Origin: Burkholderia ubonensis
Lineage (GTDB): Bacteria; Pseudomonadota; Gammaproteobacteria; Burkholderiales; Burkholderiaceae
Assembly (NCBI RefSeq): GCF_902833085.1
Contig: NZ_CADFEB010000007.1
Location: 457,060 to 521,059 of the forward strand
Direction of reading: 5' to 3'
Length of the DNA: 64,000 nucleotides
Every line of letters begins with the position of its first letter. Position 1 is the first letter of the stretch. Of this stretch, positions 51,916 to 60,119 are shown in pieces. The position numbers and the translations under genes were made by a program. The notes below the pieces were generated by a model. It saw only the letters and a list, made by a program, of their open reading frames with translations, ran no database searches and had not been told where the DNA came from.

Positions 51916-52854
51916 TCATTGCGGCTTGCGATAGCGGATTCCGTCGATCTTCGTGCTGATGCGCGTGCCGGCACGGCCTTCGGCGATCGCGACGATGTCC
52001 GCGAGCGAGCCGATCACGGCGTCCCGCCCGGTCTCGCGCGCGAACTCGATCGCCGCCTGGACCTTCGGCCCCATCGAGCCGGCGGCGAAGCCGAGCCGCT
52101 CGAGCGCATCCGGATGCGCGGCCTCGATCAGCGCCTGCGTCTGCTTGCCCCAGTCGATGTATGCGCCGTCGACGTCGGTCGCGATCACGAGCAGGTCCGC
52201 GTGCAGTTCGCGCCCGAGCAGCGCCGCGCACAGATCCTTGTCGATCACCGCCTCGACGCCCGCGAGCTTGCCGTTCGCGTCGTAGCGCGTCGGAATGCCG
52301 CCGCCGCCCGCGCAGATCACGATCGAGCCTTTCTCGAGCAGCCACTTGATCGGCCGGATCTCGAAGATGCGCCGCGGCCGCGGGCTCGGCACCACGCGGC
52401 GGAACTTGTCGCCGTCCGGTGCGATGCTCCAGCCCTTCTCGTGCGCGAGCCGTTCGGCCTCTTCGCGCACGTAGACGGGGCCGATCGGCTTGGTCGGATG
52501 GTCGAACGCCGGATCGGCCGGATCGACCTCGACCTGCGTGAGCAGCGTCGCGAACGGTACGTCGGACGGCAGCAGGTTGCCCATTTCCTGTTCGATCAGG
52601 TAGCCGATCATTCCTTCCGTCTGCGCGCCGAGCACGTCGAGCGGGTAGGGGGCGACCGCGGTGTAGGCCGCGCCCTGCAGCGCGAGCAGGCCGACCTGCG
52701 GCCCGTTGCCGTGCGCGATCACGAGCTCGTTGCCGGGCGCGATCTGCGCGATCTGCGCGACCGCGATCTTCACGTTCTCGCGCTGCTGGGTCTCGGTCAT
52801 CGGCTGATTGCGCTGCAGGAGCGCATTGCCGCCCAATGCGATGACGATACGCAT
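51916..52854 (-). CDS. arcC: Carbamate kinase
   Basis: A 312-residue enzyme that makes ATP from carbamoyl phosphate, the last step of the arginine deiminase pathway. Typical motifs are IALGGNALLQR at the start, VIAHGNGPQVG, and ICAGGGGIPT. The length is normal. It is the final gene of arcDABC, 58 bases after arcB, with an AAGGAGAAA ribosome-binding site. Confidence 0.96.
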   Translation of the reverse strand: MRIVIALGGNALLQRNQPMTETQQRENVKIAVAQIAQIAPGNELVIAHGNGPQVGLLALQGAAYTAVAPYPLDVLGAQTEGMIGYLIEQEMGNLLPSDVPFATLLTQVEVDPADPAFDHPTKPIGPVYVREEAERLAHEKGWSIAPDGDKFRRVVPSPRPRRIFEIRPIKWLLEKGSIVICAGGGGIPTRYDANGKLAGVEAVIDKDLCAALLGRELHADLLVIATDVDGAYIDWGKQTQALIEAAHPDALERLGFAAGSMGPKVQAAIEFARETGRDAVIGSLADIVAIAEGRAGTRISTKIDGIRYRKPQ

Positions 52855-52912
52855 CGTGTTTCTCCTTGTAGGTGCGCCCGGCGCGCCGTGGCACGCCGGA
52901 CGCGTGGACGCG

Positions 52913-53923
52913 TCAGATGTCGCCGAGCGTCGACACGAGGACCGCCTTGATCGTGTGCATGCGGTTTTCCGCCTGCTCGAACGCGATGCAGCGCGGGGAT
53001 TCGAACACCTCGTCGGTGACTTCGATGCCGTCCTTCAGATGCGGATAGCGCTCGGCGATCTGCTTGCCGACCTTCGTCTCGCAGTTGTGGAACGCGGGCA
53101 GGCAGTGCATGAAGCGCGTGCGCGGATTGCCGGTCGATTCGATCAGCTTGCGGTTCACCTGGTACGGCAGCAGCGCCTTGATCCGCTCGTCCCACGCCTC
53201 GACCGGCTCGCCCATCGACACCCACACGTCGGTGTGGATGAAGTCGACGCCCTTGACCGCTTCGAGCGGGTCCTCGGTCAGCGTGATCCGCGCGCCGCTT
53301 TCGGCCGCGAACGCCTCGCACTGCGCGACGAGCTCGGCGGACGGCCACAGCGACTTCGGCGCGCCGATCCGCACGTCCATCCCGAGCTTCGCGCCGATCA
53401 GGAGCAGCGAGTTGCCCATGTTGTTGCGCGCGTCGCCGAGATACGCGTAGCTGATGTCGTGCAGCGGCTTGTCGCTGTGCTCGCGCATCGTCAGCACGTC
53501 GGCGAGCATCTGCGTCGGGTGGTATTCGTCGGTGAGGCCGTTGAACACGGGCACGCCCGCATGCTGCGCGAGCTCCTCGACGATCTCCTGGCTGAAGCCG
53601 CGGTACTCGATCGCGTCGTACATCCGGCCGAGCACGCGCGCGGTGTCCTTCATGCTTTCCTTGTGGCCGATCTGCGACGACGTCGGGTCGATGTACGTGA
53701 CGTTCGCGCCCTGGTCGTACGCGGCGACCTCGAACGCGCAGCGCGTGCGGGTCGACGTCTTTTCGAAAATGAGCGCGATGTTCTTGCGCACGAGGTGCGG
53801 CTGCTCGGTGCCGCTGTACTTCGCGCGCTTCAGGTCGCGTGCGAGATCGATCAGGTAGCGCAGCTCGCGCGTGTTGTGGTGCATCAGGCTCAGCAGATTG
53901 CGATTGTGCAGGTTGAAGCTCAT
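52913..53923 (-). CDS. arcB: Catabolic ornithine carbamoyltransferase
   Basis: A 336-residue enzyme that cleaves citrulline with phosphate to ornithine and carbamoyl phosphate. The carbamoyl-phosphate-binding STRTR is at residues 57-61 and HCLPAF marks the ornithine-side motif. Length (336) and the operon position between arcA and arcC indicate the catabolic rather than the biosynthetic (ArgF) enzyme. Confidence 0.96.
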   Translation of the reverse strand: MSFNLHNRNLLSLMHHNTRELRYLIDLARDLKRAKYSGTEQPHLVRKNIALIFEKTSTRTRCAFEVAAYDQGANVTYIDPTSSQIGHKESMKDTARVLGRMYDAIEYRGFSQEIVEELAQHAGVPVFNGLTDEYHPTQMLADVLTMREHSDKPLHDISYAYLGDARNNMGNSLLLIGAKLGMDVRIGAPKSLWPSAELVAQCEAFAAESGARITLTEDPLEAVKGVDFIHTDVWVSMGEPVEAWDERIKALLPYQVNRKLIESTGNPRTRFMHCLPAFHNCETKVGKQIAERYPHLKDGIEVTDEVFESPRCIAFEQAENRMHTIKAVLVSTLGDI

Positions 53924-53987
53924 CTGGTTTCTCCGCAGGTTGTCGGGGTGGGCGCGGCGCCGGGGCGCCGCGATGCTCGCGTCAGAG

Positions 53988-55244
53988 TCAGTAGTCGATC
54001 GGATCGCGCAGGACCGGGCAGGTCATGCAGTGGCCGCCGCCGCGGCCGCGGCCGAGTTCGCTCGAGCTGATCGTGATCACTTCGATGCCGGCCTTGCGCA
54101 GCAGCGTGTTCGTGTACGTGTTGCGGTCGTAGCCGATCACGACGCCCGGCTCGACGCACACCATGTTGTTGCCGTCGTCCCATTGCTCGCGCTCGGCCGC
54201 GAAATCGTTGCCGCCGGTCTCGACGGTGCGCAGCGCGTTGAGTCCGAGCGCCTGCGCGACGACGTCGACGAACGGCTGGTCCTCGCGCACGATGTCGATG
54301 CCGCCGTGCGCATCGTCGCCGGGGCGCAGCGTGAACGGCACGATCCGGTTCACGACTTCCGGGAAAATCGTCACGAGATCGCGGTCGCAGAAGCTGAACA
54401 CGGTATCGAGGTGCATCGCCGCGCGCGAGGCCGGCATGCCGGCCACGATCACGCGCTCGGCCGCGCCCTTCGCGAACAGCGATTGCGCGAGCTGGCCGAT
54501 GGCCTGGTGCGACGTGCGCTCGCCCATCCCGACGAGCACGACGCCGCGGCCGATCGGCATCACGTCGCCGCCTTCGAGCGTCGCCATCCCGTGATCCCGG
54601 TCGGGGTCGCCGTACCAGATGTCGAACTGCGCGTCGGCGAACGCCGGATGGAACTTGTAGATCGCGGTGACGAGCAGCGTTTCCTGCCGGCGCGCGGGCC
54701 AGTGCATCGGGTTCAGCGTGACGCCGCCGTAGATCCAGCACGACGTGTCGCGCGTGAACATCATGTTCGGCAGCGGCGGCAGCACGAACGACGACTTGCC
54801 GAGATAGTCGCGGAACAGCGTGAGCACCTTCGAGCGCTCGGCGCCCGGGATGTCGCTCGCCGCGACGCCGCCGATCAGGAATTCGGCGAGCGTGCGCGGC
54901 TCGAGGCTTTCGAGCCATGCGCGCACCTCGGCGACGAGGCCCATGCCGACGGTGTCCGGCGTGAGCTTGCGATCGAGGATCCACTTCAGCGCGGCCGGGT
55001 TCTTGACGGTCTCGGTCAGCAGGTTGTGCATCTCCAGCACTTCGACGCCGCGCTCGCGCATCTTCGACACGAAGTCGAAGTGGTCGCGCTTGGCCTGGTT
55101 CACCCACATCACGTCGTCGAACAGCAGGTCGTCGCAGTTGCTCGGCGTGAGGCGCTGATGCGCGAGACCGGGCGAGCAGACGAGCACCTTGCGCAGCTTG
55201 CCGGCTTCGGAATGGACACCGACTTGAGGAATGGCGTTGTTCAT
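53988..55244 (-). CDS. arcA: Arginine deiminase
   Basis: A 418-residue enzyme that converts arginine to citrulline and ammonia. The catalytic cysteine is C406 in HCMTCP near the C-terminus, the same number as in the Pseudomonas enzyme; the FTRDTSCWIY and HLDTVFSF stretches carry the substrate-binding Asp and the catalytic histidine. ATG 55244 was chosen because AAGGTAACC precedes it; a frame extension of seven codons upstream lacks support. Confidence 0.96.
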   Translation of the reverse strand: MNNAIPQVGVHSEAGKLRKVLVCSPGLAHQRLTPSNCDDLLFDDVMWVNQAKRDHFDFVSKMRERGVEVLEMHNLLTETVKNPAALKWILDRKLTPDTVGMGLVAEVRAWLESLEPRTLAEFLIGGVAASDIPGAERSKVLTLFRDYLGKSSFVLPPLPNMMFTRDTSCWIYGGVTLNPMHWPARRQETLLVTAIYKFHPAFADAQFDIWYGDPDRDHGMATLEGGDVMPIGRGVVLVGMGERTSHQAIGQLAQSLFAKGAAERVIVAGMPASRAAMHLDTVFSFCDRDLVTIFPEVVNRIVPFTLRPGDDAHGGIDIVREDQPFVDVVAQALGLNALRTVETGGNDFAAEREQWDDGNNMVCVEPGVVIGYDRNTYTNTLLRKAGIEVITISSSELGRGRGGGHCMTCPVLRDPIDY

Positions 55245-55261
55245 ATTGGTTACCTTATCGA

Positions 55262-56725
55262 TCAAAGGGTGAGGAGCCCGCTATGGAGCGCGTAGGCCGC
55301 GGCGAGGGCGGCGGCGGCCACCGCCGCGAAGATCAGCTTTTCGGTGGCGGTGAAGACCGGCTTGCCGAGCTCGCGCTTCGCCTTCGCGAAGAACAGCGCG
55401 CCCGGCGCGTAGAGGAGTGCGGACAGCAGCAGGTATTTGACGCCGCCCGCGTACAGCAGCCACACCGCGTAGATCACGGCGAGCGCGGCGACGAAGCCGT
55501 CGTTGCGGCGCTGGCGCGGGTCGTTTTCATAGGTCTCGCCGCGCACGGCGAGCAGCAGTGCGTAAGCGGCCGACCAGAAGTACGGAATCAGGATCATCGA
55601 CGTCGCGAGGTAGATCAGCGACAGATAGGTGCCTTGCGAGAACAGCGTGATCAGCAGGAACACCTGGACCATCGCGTTGGTGATCCAGAGCGCGTTCGCC
55701 GGCACGTGGTTCGCGTTCTCCTTGCGCAGGAACGCGGGCATCGTGTGATCCTTCGCGGCCGAGAACAGGATTTCCGCGCAGAGCAGCACCCAGGACAGCA
55801 GCGCGCCGGCGAGCGACACCACGAGCCCGACGCTGATGAGGATTGCGCCCCAGTGGCCGACGACGTGTTCGAGCACGGCCGCCATCGACGGGTTCTGCAG
55901 CTTCGCGAGCTGCGGCTGCGTCATGATGCCGAGCGACAGCACGTTGACGAGCACCAGCACGAGCAGCACGCCGACGAAGCCGATCACGGTCGCGCGGCCG
56001 ACGTCGCTGCGCTTTTCCGCGCGCGCCGAGAAGATGCTCGCGCCTTCGATGCCGATGAACACCCAGACGGTGACGAGCATCATGCTGCGCACCTGGGTCA
56101 TCACCGAGCCGAGCGACGGATGCGCGCGGCCCCAGATGTCGGTGCGGAACACGTCGAGCTTGAACGCGAACAGGCAGATCAGGATGAACAGCGCGAGCGG
56201 GACGATCTTCGCGACGGTCGTGACGAGGTTGATGAACGCCGCTTCCTTGATCCCGCGCAGCACGAGGAAGTGAACGGCCCACAGCAGCACCGATGCGCCC
56301 GCGATCGCGGCGGGCGTGTTGCCTTCGCCGAACACCGGGAAGAAGTAGCCGAGCGTCGAGAACAGCAGTACGAAGTAGCCGACGTTGCCGATCCACGCGC
56401 TGAGCCAGTAGCCCCACGCCGACGAGAAGCCCATGTAATCGCCGAAGCCGGCCTGCGCGTATGCATAGACGCCGCCGTCGAGCTGCGGCTTGCGGTTCGC
56501 GAGCGTCTGGAACACGAACGCGAGCGTGAGCATGCCGATCGCGGTGATTGCCCAGCCGATCAGGATCGCGCCGGCCTCCGCGTTGGCGGCCATGTTCTGC
56601 GGCAGCGAAAAGATGCCGCCGCCGATCATCGAACCGACCACGAGCGCGGTCAGCGCGCCGAGTCGTAGTTTGTGCGCGGCGGCGGGTTTCGCCGCGACGT
56701 CTTCGTTTTGAGTAATTTCAGCCAT
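55262..56725 (-). CDS. arcD: Arginine/ornithine antiporter
   Basis: A 487-residue APC-family membrane protein with 12-13 helices that swaps external arginine for internal ornithine. The family opening LTALVVGSMIGGGIFSLPQN and the helix with GVYAYAQAGFGDYMGF are clear. ATG 56725 has GAGAGGAAAC upstream; the longer frame to 56827 is Arg/Pro-rich and unlikely. It is first in the arcDABC operon; the pathway yields ATP under low oxygen and ammonia against acid. No convincing ANR or ArgR site was found in the 161 bases before it. Confidence 0.94.
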   Translation of the reverse strand: MAEITQNEDVAAKPAAAHKLRLGALTALVVGSMIGGGIFSLPQNMAANAEAGAILIGWAITAIGMLTLAFVFQTLANRKPQLDGGVYAYAQAGFGDYMGFSSAWGYWLSAWIGNVGYFVLLFSTLGYFFPVFGEGNTPAAIAGASVLLWAVHFLVLRGIKEAAFINLVTTVAKIVPLALFILICLFAFKLDVFRTDIWGRAHPSLGSVMTQVRSMMLVTVWVFIGIEGASIFSARAEKRSDVGRATVIGFVGVLLVLVLVNVLSLGIMTQPQLAKLQNPSMAAVLEHVVGHWGAILISVGLVVSLAGALLSWVLLCAEILFSAAKDHTMPAFLRKENANHVPANALWITNAMVQVFLLITLFSQGTYLSLIYLATSMILIPYFWSAAYALLLAVRGETYENDPRQRRNDGFVAALAVIYAVWLLYAGGVKYLLLSALLYAPGALFFAKAKRELGKPVFTATEKLIFAAVAAAALAAAYALHSGLLTL

Positions 56726-56886
56726 GATGTTTCCTCTCGATCGCGTTCGCGCAGGATCGCGGCGTGCGCGCGGCCATCGCGCTGCCGCCGGATGGCGGGG
56801 CGCGGTGTGACGTTGTGCCGCTTGCATGCGCGGTCCGGCGGAACGCGCGTGGTTGGAAAGTCGAAGAAGCGTGCCCGTTTCGGGCG

Positions 56887-57219
56887 TTATCGGCGGAGCG
56901 TCGTCATCGGTGCGTTCCCCGCGGGTTGCGTCCGGGCTTCGCGTTGACGCCGCGCCTCGGCGGCATCGCTGCGGTCCCAGAACGAAAAGAGCCAGACGGC
57001 CAGCCGGCGCCGCTTCCAGTACATGCCGTGCAGGCGGCGGCGGATTTCCGCGAGTACGCTCCAGTTCGCGCCGTCGATGTCGATCAGCGCGCCGGGCCGC
57101 GGGCCCGATTGGCCGATGAATTGAATGTCCGTGAACCGCTTGCCGGTGTACTTGAATAGAAAATCCTGAAGCTCTTCTCTCGTCACTTCAGGCTGGAGAT
57201 TTTCGACAAAGATTCTCAT
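56887..57219 (-). CDS. RRM-type RNA-binding protein
   Basis: A 110-residue protein starting MRIFVENLQPEVTREELQDFL, an RNA-recognition-motif opening with an RNP2-like strand. The RNP1 region (RPGALIDIDGANWSVLAEIRR) is degenerate and the C-terminus is basic (YWKRRRLAVWLF, ARRQREART). A GGAAG ribosome-binding site fixes ATG 57219; the frame upstream to 57597 is noncoding. The RNA target is unknown. Confidence 0.78.
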   Translation of the reverse strand: MRIFVENLQPEVTREELQDFLFKYTGKRFTDIQFIGQSGPRPGALIDIDGANWSVLAEIRRRLHGMYWKRRRLAVWLFSFWDRSDAAEARRQREARTQPAGNAPMTTLRR

Positions 57220-57566
57220 CGCACTTCCTGCCTTGTTGTTCAATTCCGTTCTCGACCGCTCGTGACGATCGAATTTGCACACGCTCAGGAACCGAGCCGT
57301 TTTCCCGATTCCCGCGTGCGAAACGAGCCGATCAAACCCACACCGAATCCGTCGAATTTCGTGTTTGAATTTGTGCATTCGTTGATTCAATTCTTCCCGA
57401 TGGCGTAGCAATTTGAAACAATTTAAACGGCACTTTCTGTCGTGGATCAAAGAACGCGGGAAGGTGGACGGGGGGGCAGGCAGGGGGGTAATGCGATGGA
57501 AATGGCCGTGTTGAAAGGGGGGGAGCCCGGCGGGATCGACGGCATCGATCCCGCCGCTTCGTTGCT
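57220..57566. other. 347-base gap between the RRM gene and glutamine synthetase
   Basis: No gene is supported here; frames across it are Arg/His-rich. The half nearer the RRM gene (57240-57450) is A+T-richer, with TTTGAATTTGTG and ATTTGAAACAATTTAAAC-like runs, and should hold that gene's promoter. The other half is purine-rich (GGGGGGGCAGG) and ends in the glutamine synthetase terminator hairpin. Confidence 0.6.
57529..57555 (-). terminator. Hairpin after the glutamine synthetase gene
   Basis: An 11-base-pair perfect stem (GGCGGGATCGA 57529-57539 with TCGATCCCGCC 57545-57555) and a five-base loop, 12 bases below the stop on the minus strand. The following minus-strand sequence is C-rich then CTTTC rather than a plain T-run. 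Confidence 0.6.
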
Positions 57567-59072
57567 TCAGATGTCGAAATACAGATAGAACTCCCACGGA
57601 TGCGGACGCAGCCGGACCGGGTCGATCTCGTGCGTGCGCTTGTAATCGATCCAGGTCCGGATCACGTCGTCGCTGAACACGTCGCCCTTGCGCAGGAACG
57701 CGTGGTCGGCTTCGAGCGCCCGCAGCGCGGCATCGAGCGAATCCGGCACTTGCCGGATGTTGCGCGCTTCTTCCGGCGGCAGATCGTAGATGTTCCGGTC
57801 GAGCGGGTCGCCGGGATCGATCCGGTTCTCGATGCCGTCGAGCCCGGCCATCAGCATCGCCGCGAACGCGAGGTACGCATTGGCGGACGGGTCAGGGCAG
57901 CGGAACTCGACGCGCCGCGCGTTCGGCGAATCGGAGTACATCGGGATGCGCGCGGCGGCCGAGCGGTTGCGCTGCGACATCGCGAGGTTCACCGGCGCCT
58001 CGTAGCCGGGCACCAGCCGCTTGTACGAATTCGTCGTGGGTGCGCAGAACGCCATCAGCGCGGGCGCGTGCTGCAGCAGGCCGCCGATGTACCAGCGGCA
58101 CAGGTCCGACGTGAGCGCCCACCCGGCCGCGTCGTAGAACAGGTTGCGCTCTTCGTCCCACAGGCTCTGGTGGCAGTGCATGCCGCTTGCGTTGTCGGCG
58201 TAGAGCGGCTTCGGCATGAAGGTGGCGACCTTGCCGTGCCGGCGCGCGACGTTCTTGCAGATGTACTTGTAGATCATCACGTTGTCGGCCATCCGCGTGA
58301 GCGGGGCGAAGCGCAGGTCGATCTCGTTCTGTCCGGCGGTCGCCACTTCGTGGTGGTGCACCTCGACCTGCACGCCGGCCTGCTGCAGCGTCAGCGCGAT
58401 CTCGGAACGGATCTCCTGCAGCGTGTCCTGCGGCGGCACCGGAAAATACCCTTCCTTGTAGCGCGCCTTGTAGCCGAGATTGCCACCGCCGTACGCGCCT
58501 TCGTCGCGGCCGGTGGTCCAGTCGCCTTCGGCCGATTCGACGTAGTAATAGCCGCTGTGCTGATCCTGCCCGAAGCGGATCGAGTCGAAGATGAAGAATT
58601 CGAGTTCGGGCCCGAAATAGCAGGTCGTCGCGATGCCGGTTTGCGCCAGATACGCCTCGGCCTTCTTCGCGACATGGCGCGGATCGCGCGAGTACGGCTG
58701 CCGCAGCACGGGATCGACGACGTCGCAGATCAGCGACAGCGTCGGCGTGCCGCACACCGGATCGACGAACGCGGTGGCGGGGTCCGGCCTCAGCAGCATG
58801 TCCGACTCGTGGATCTCCTGGAAGCCGCGAATCGACGAGCCGTCGAAACCGATGCCGGCTTCGAACAGGCCTTCGTGAACTTCGGGGAGCGTAATCGAGA
58901 AGTGCTGCCAGAGTCCCGGCAGATCGGTGAATTTCAGGTCGACGATCTGGATCTCGTGCTTGTGCACCAGATCGATCACATCGCTCACGCTTTCGGGGCG
59001 GGCGACGCGAAAGCTGCCTGCATCGACGGATACCGAGGAAGAAGCCCCGGGGCTGGCTTGCGTATCGGGCAT
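57567..59072 (-). CDS. Type I glutamine synthetase
   Basis: A 501-residue glutamine synthetase (glutamate + ammonia + ATP to glutamine). A family N-terminal beta-grasp (IQIVDLKFTDLPGLWQHFSI) is followed by the catalytic domain with GFDGSSIRGFQ, FGPELEFFIFD, NASGMHCHQSLW and NSYKRLVPGYEAP. The possible adenylylation tyrosine is Y429 in NIYDLPPEE, so the enzyme may be controlled as GlnA is. It is about 30 residues longer than the usual GlnA at the N-terminus (Ser/Ala-rich). Probably an additional copy rather than the housekeeping glnA, which normally sits with ntrBC; this is inference. Confidence 0.93.
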   Translation of the reverse strand: MPDTQASPGASSSVSVDAGSFRVARPESVSDVIDLVHKHEIQIVDLKFTDLPGLWQHFSITLPEVHEGLFEAGIGFDGSSIRGFQEIHESDMLLRPDPATAFVDPVCGTPTLSLICDVVDPVLRQPYSRDPRHVAKKAEAYLAQTGIATTCYFGPELEFFIFDSIRFGQDQHSGYYYVESAEGDWTTGRDEGAYGGGNLGYKARYKEGYFPVPPQDTLQEIRSEIALTLQQAGVQVEVHHHEVATAGQNEIDLRFAPLTRMADNVMIYKYICKNVARRHGKVATFMPKPLYADNASGMHCHQSLWDEERNLFYDAAGWALTSDLCRWYIGGLLQHAPALMAFCAPTTNSYKRLVPGYEAPVNLAMSQRNRSAAARIPMYSDSPNARRVEFRCPDPSANAYLAFAAMLMAGLDGIENRIDPGDPLDRNIYDLPPEEARNIRQVPDSLDAALRALEADHAFLRKGDVFSDDVIRTWIDYKRTHEIDPVRLRPHPWEFYLYFDI

Positions 59073-59165
59073 GGACGTTCTCCTCTTCCGGCCCTTCGCC
59101 TGTATTCCTGACTTGGTCTGCCCGCGTGCGAAACACCGCGCGGGTCCACACACGCAAGTGCGCGC

Positions 59166-59369
59166 TTACCGGTCCTCCCGCATCCCGGCCAGGCGGGCTT
59201 CGCCGGCGTCCCGCGCGGCGGCGGCCGTGCCGAACGTTTCGTCCGACACGAGTGCGCGCTTCAGGTGCTGCGCGTCGAAATCGACGAGCGCGATGACCCA
59301 GACGAACGCGCCCGCATGCTCCGCGGTCTGCACGAAGGCACGGACATTGCTGCTGGTTTCCGCATTCAT
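59166..59369 (-). CDS. Small unknown protein before glutamine synthetase
   Basis: A 67-residue protein with a good AGGAG ribosome-binding site before ATG 59369. It has a hydrophobic centre (GAFVWVIALVDF) and a charged helical tail (AAAARDAGEARLAGMREDR). It lies 93 bases upstream of glutamine synthetase on the same strand, so the two are probably cotranscribed. The family is not recognised. Confidence 0.65.
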   Translation of the reverse strand: MNAETSSNVRAFVQTAEHAGAFVWVIALVDFDAQHLKRALVSDETFGTAAAARDAGEARLAGMREDR

Positions 59370-60119
59370 GGCGATCTCCTGAAAAAGGGGGCACTTCGAT
59401 CGGCCGTCACGCGAGGCCGGTGGGTATGACACATTGATTGTAGGCAATGGCAACCGGCGAATCGGGTCGGGTTTTTGCGGCGCAGCGCGGCGTCAGCAAC
59501 ATCTCGTCGCAGAGGCTCGCCCTGATGCTCGGGCATTCAGGGCACGGCACCGGGCAAGATCGCCGAGTCGAACCAGTTGACGGTCTATTTAATATGTTAT
59601 GCAAATGAATGATCGGAGATTGGACGGAATGCGAACGGTCGTATTTGACCTTGGAAGTACATTTTGATACGATCGTCGTGTTTTAAAATTTCATCCTGTT
59701 CGATCAAGCGAATACCCATAGCAGTTCTACGGAATCAATACGCCGCTTGCCCGCTTCGTTGAAGGCGGGCGAGCGCGATTCAACGTGATTGCATCTGTCT
59801 GCATGCAATCGCCATCGGTACAGCGACACTCGCCACGAAGCCCGCAGACCTCGTCATGCGGCGCGCCCCTCTTTAGCCATGTCGTCAGCGTCCGTCTCGA
59901 CGCGCATCCGTCCGATGCGCCGAAGACTTCGGACGTTTCGCCCGGGCGCGCTTTTTCGCGCCTGATATGCCATTCCTGAATCGATTCGTTCGCCGCCTCG
60001 ATGCGAGCGGCGACGACATTCATGCAATCGGAAACGCCACGCCCATGTGAAATCAGCAGGTCCGTTCGAAAGGAAAACAGCGTTTCAACCAGTCACGATC
60101 ATTTTGAGGAATCCAACCG
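59370..60119. other. 750-base gene-poor region
   Basis: No convincing gene. Short frames on both strands (59407-59604, 59727-60023 minus; 59785-59979 plus) have no ribosome-binding site and unusual composition. The part 59580-59720 is A+T-rich (GTCTATTTAATATGTTATGC and TTTTAAAATTTCAT) and may hold the promoter of the small gene and glutamine synthetase. An imperfect hairpin lies at about 59744-59776 (CGCTTGCCCGCTTC against GAAGGCGGGCGAGCG). The last 120 bases lead to the DUF3857 gene. Confidence 0.6.

Noticed and set aside
55281..56668. Long plus-strand frame opposite arcD
   Set aside because: His/Arg/Glu-rich antisense translation; arcD with its 12 or more helices is unmistakable.
59407..60023. 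Short frames on both strands in the region before the DUF3857 gene
   Set aside because: No ribosome-binding sites, composition unlike real neighbours, and they overlap each other.
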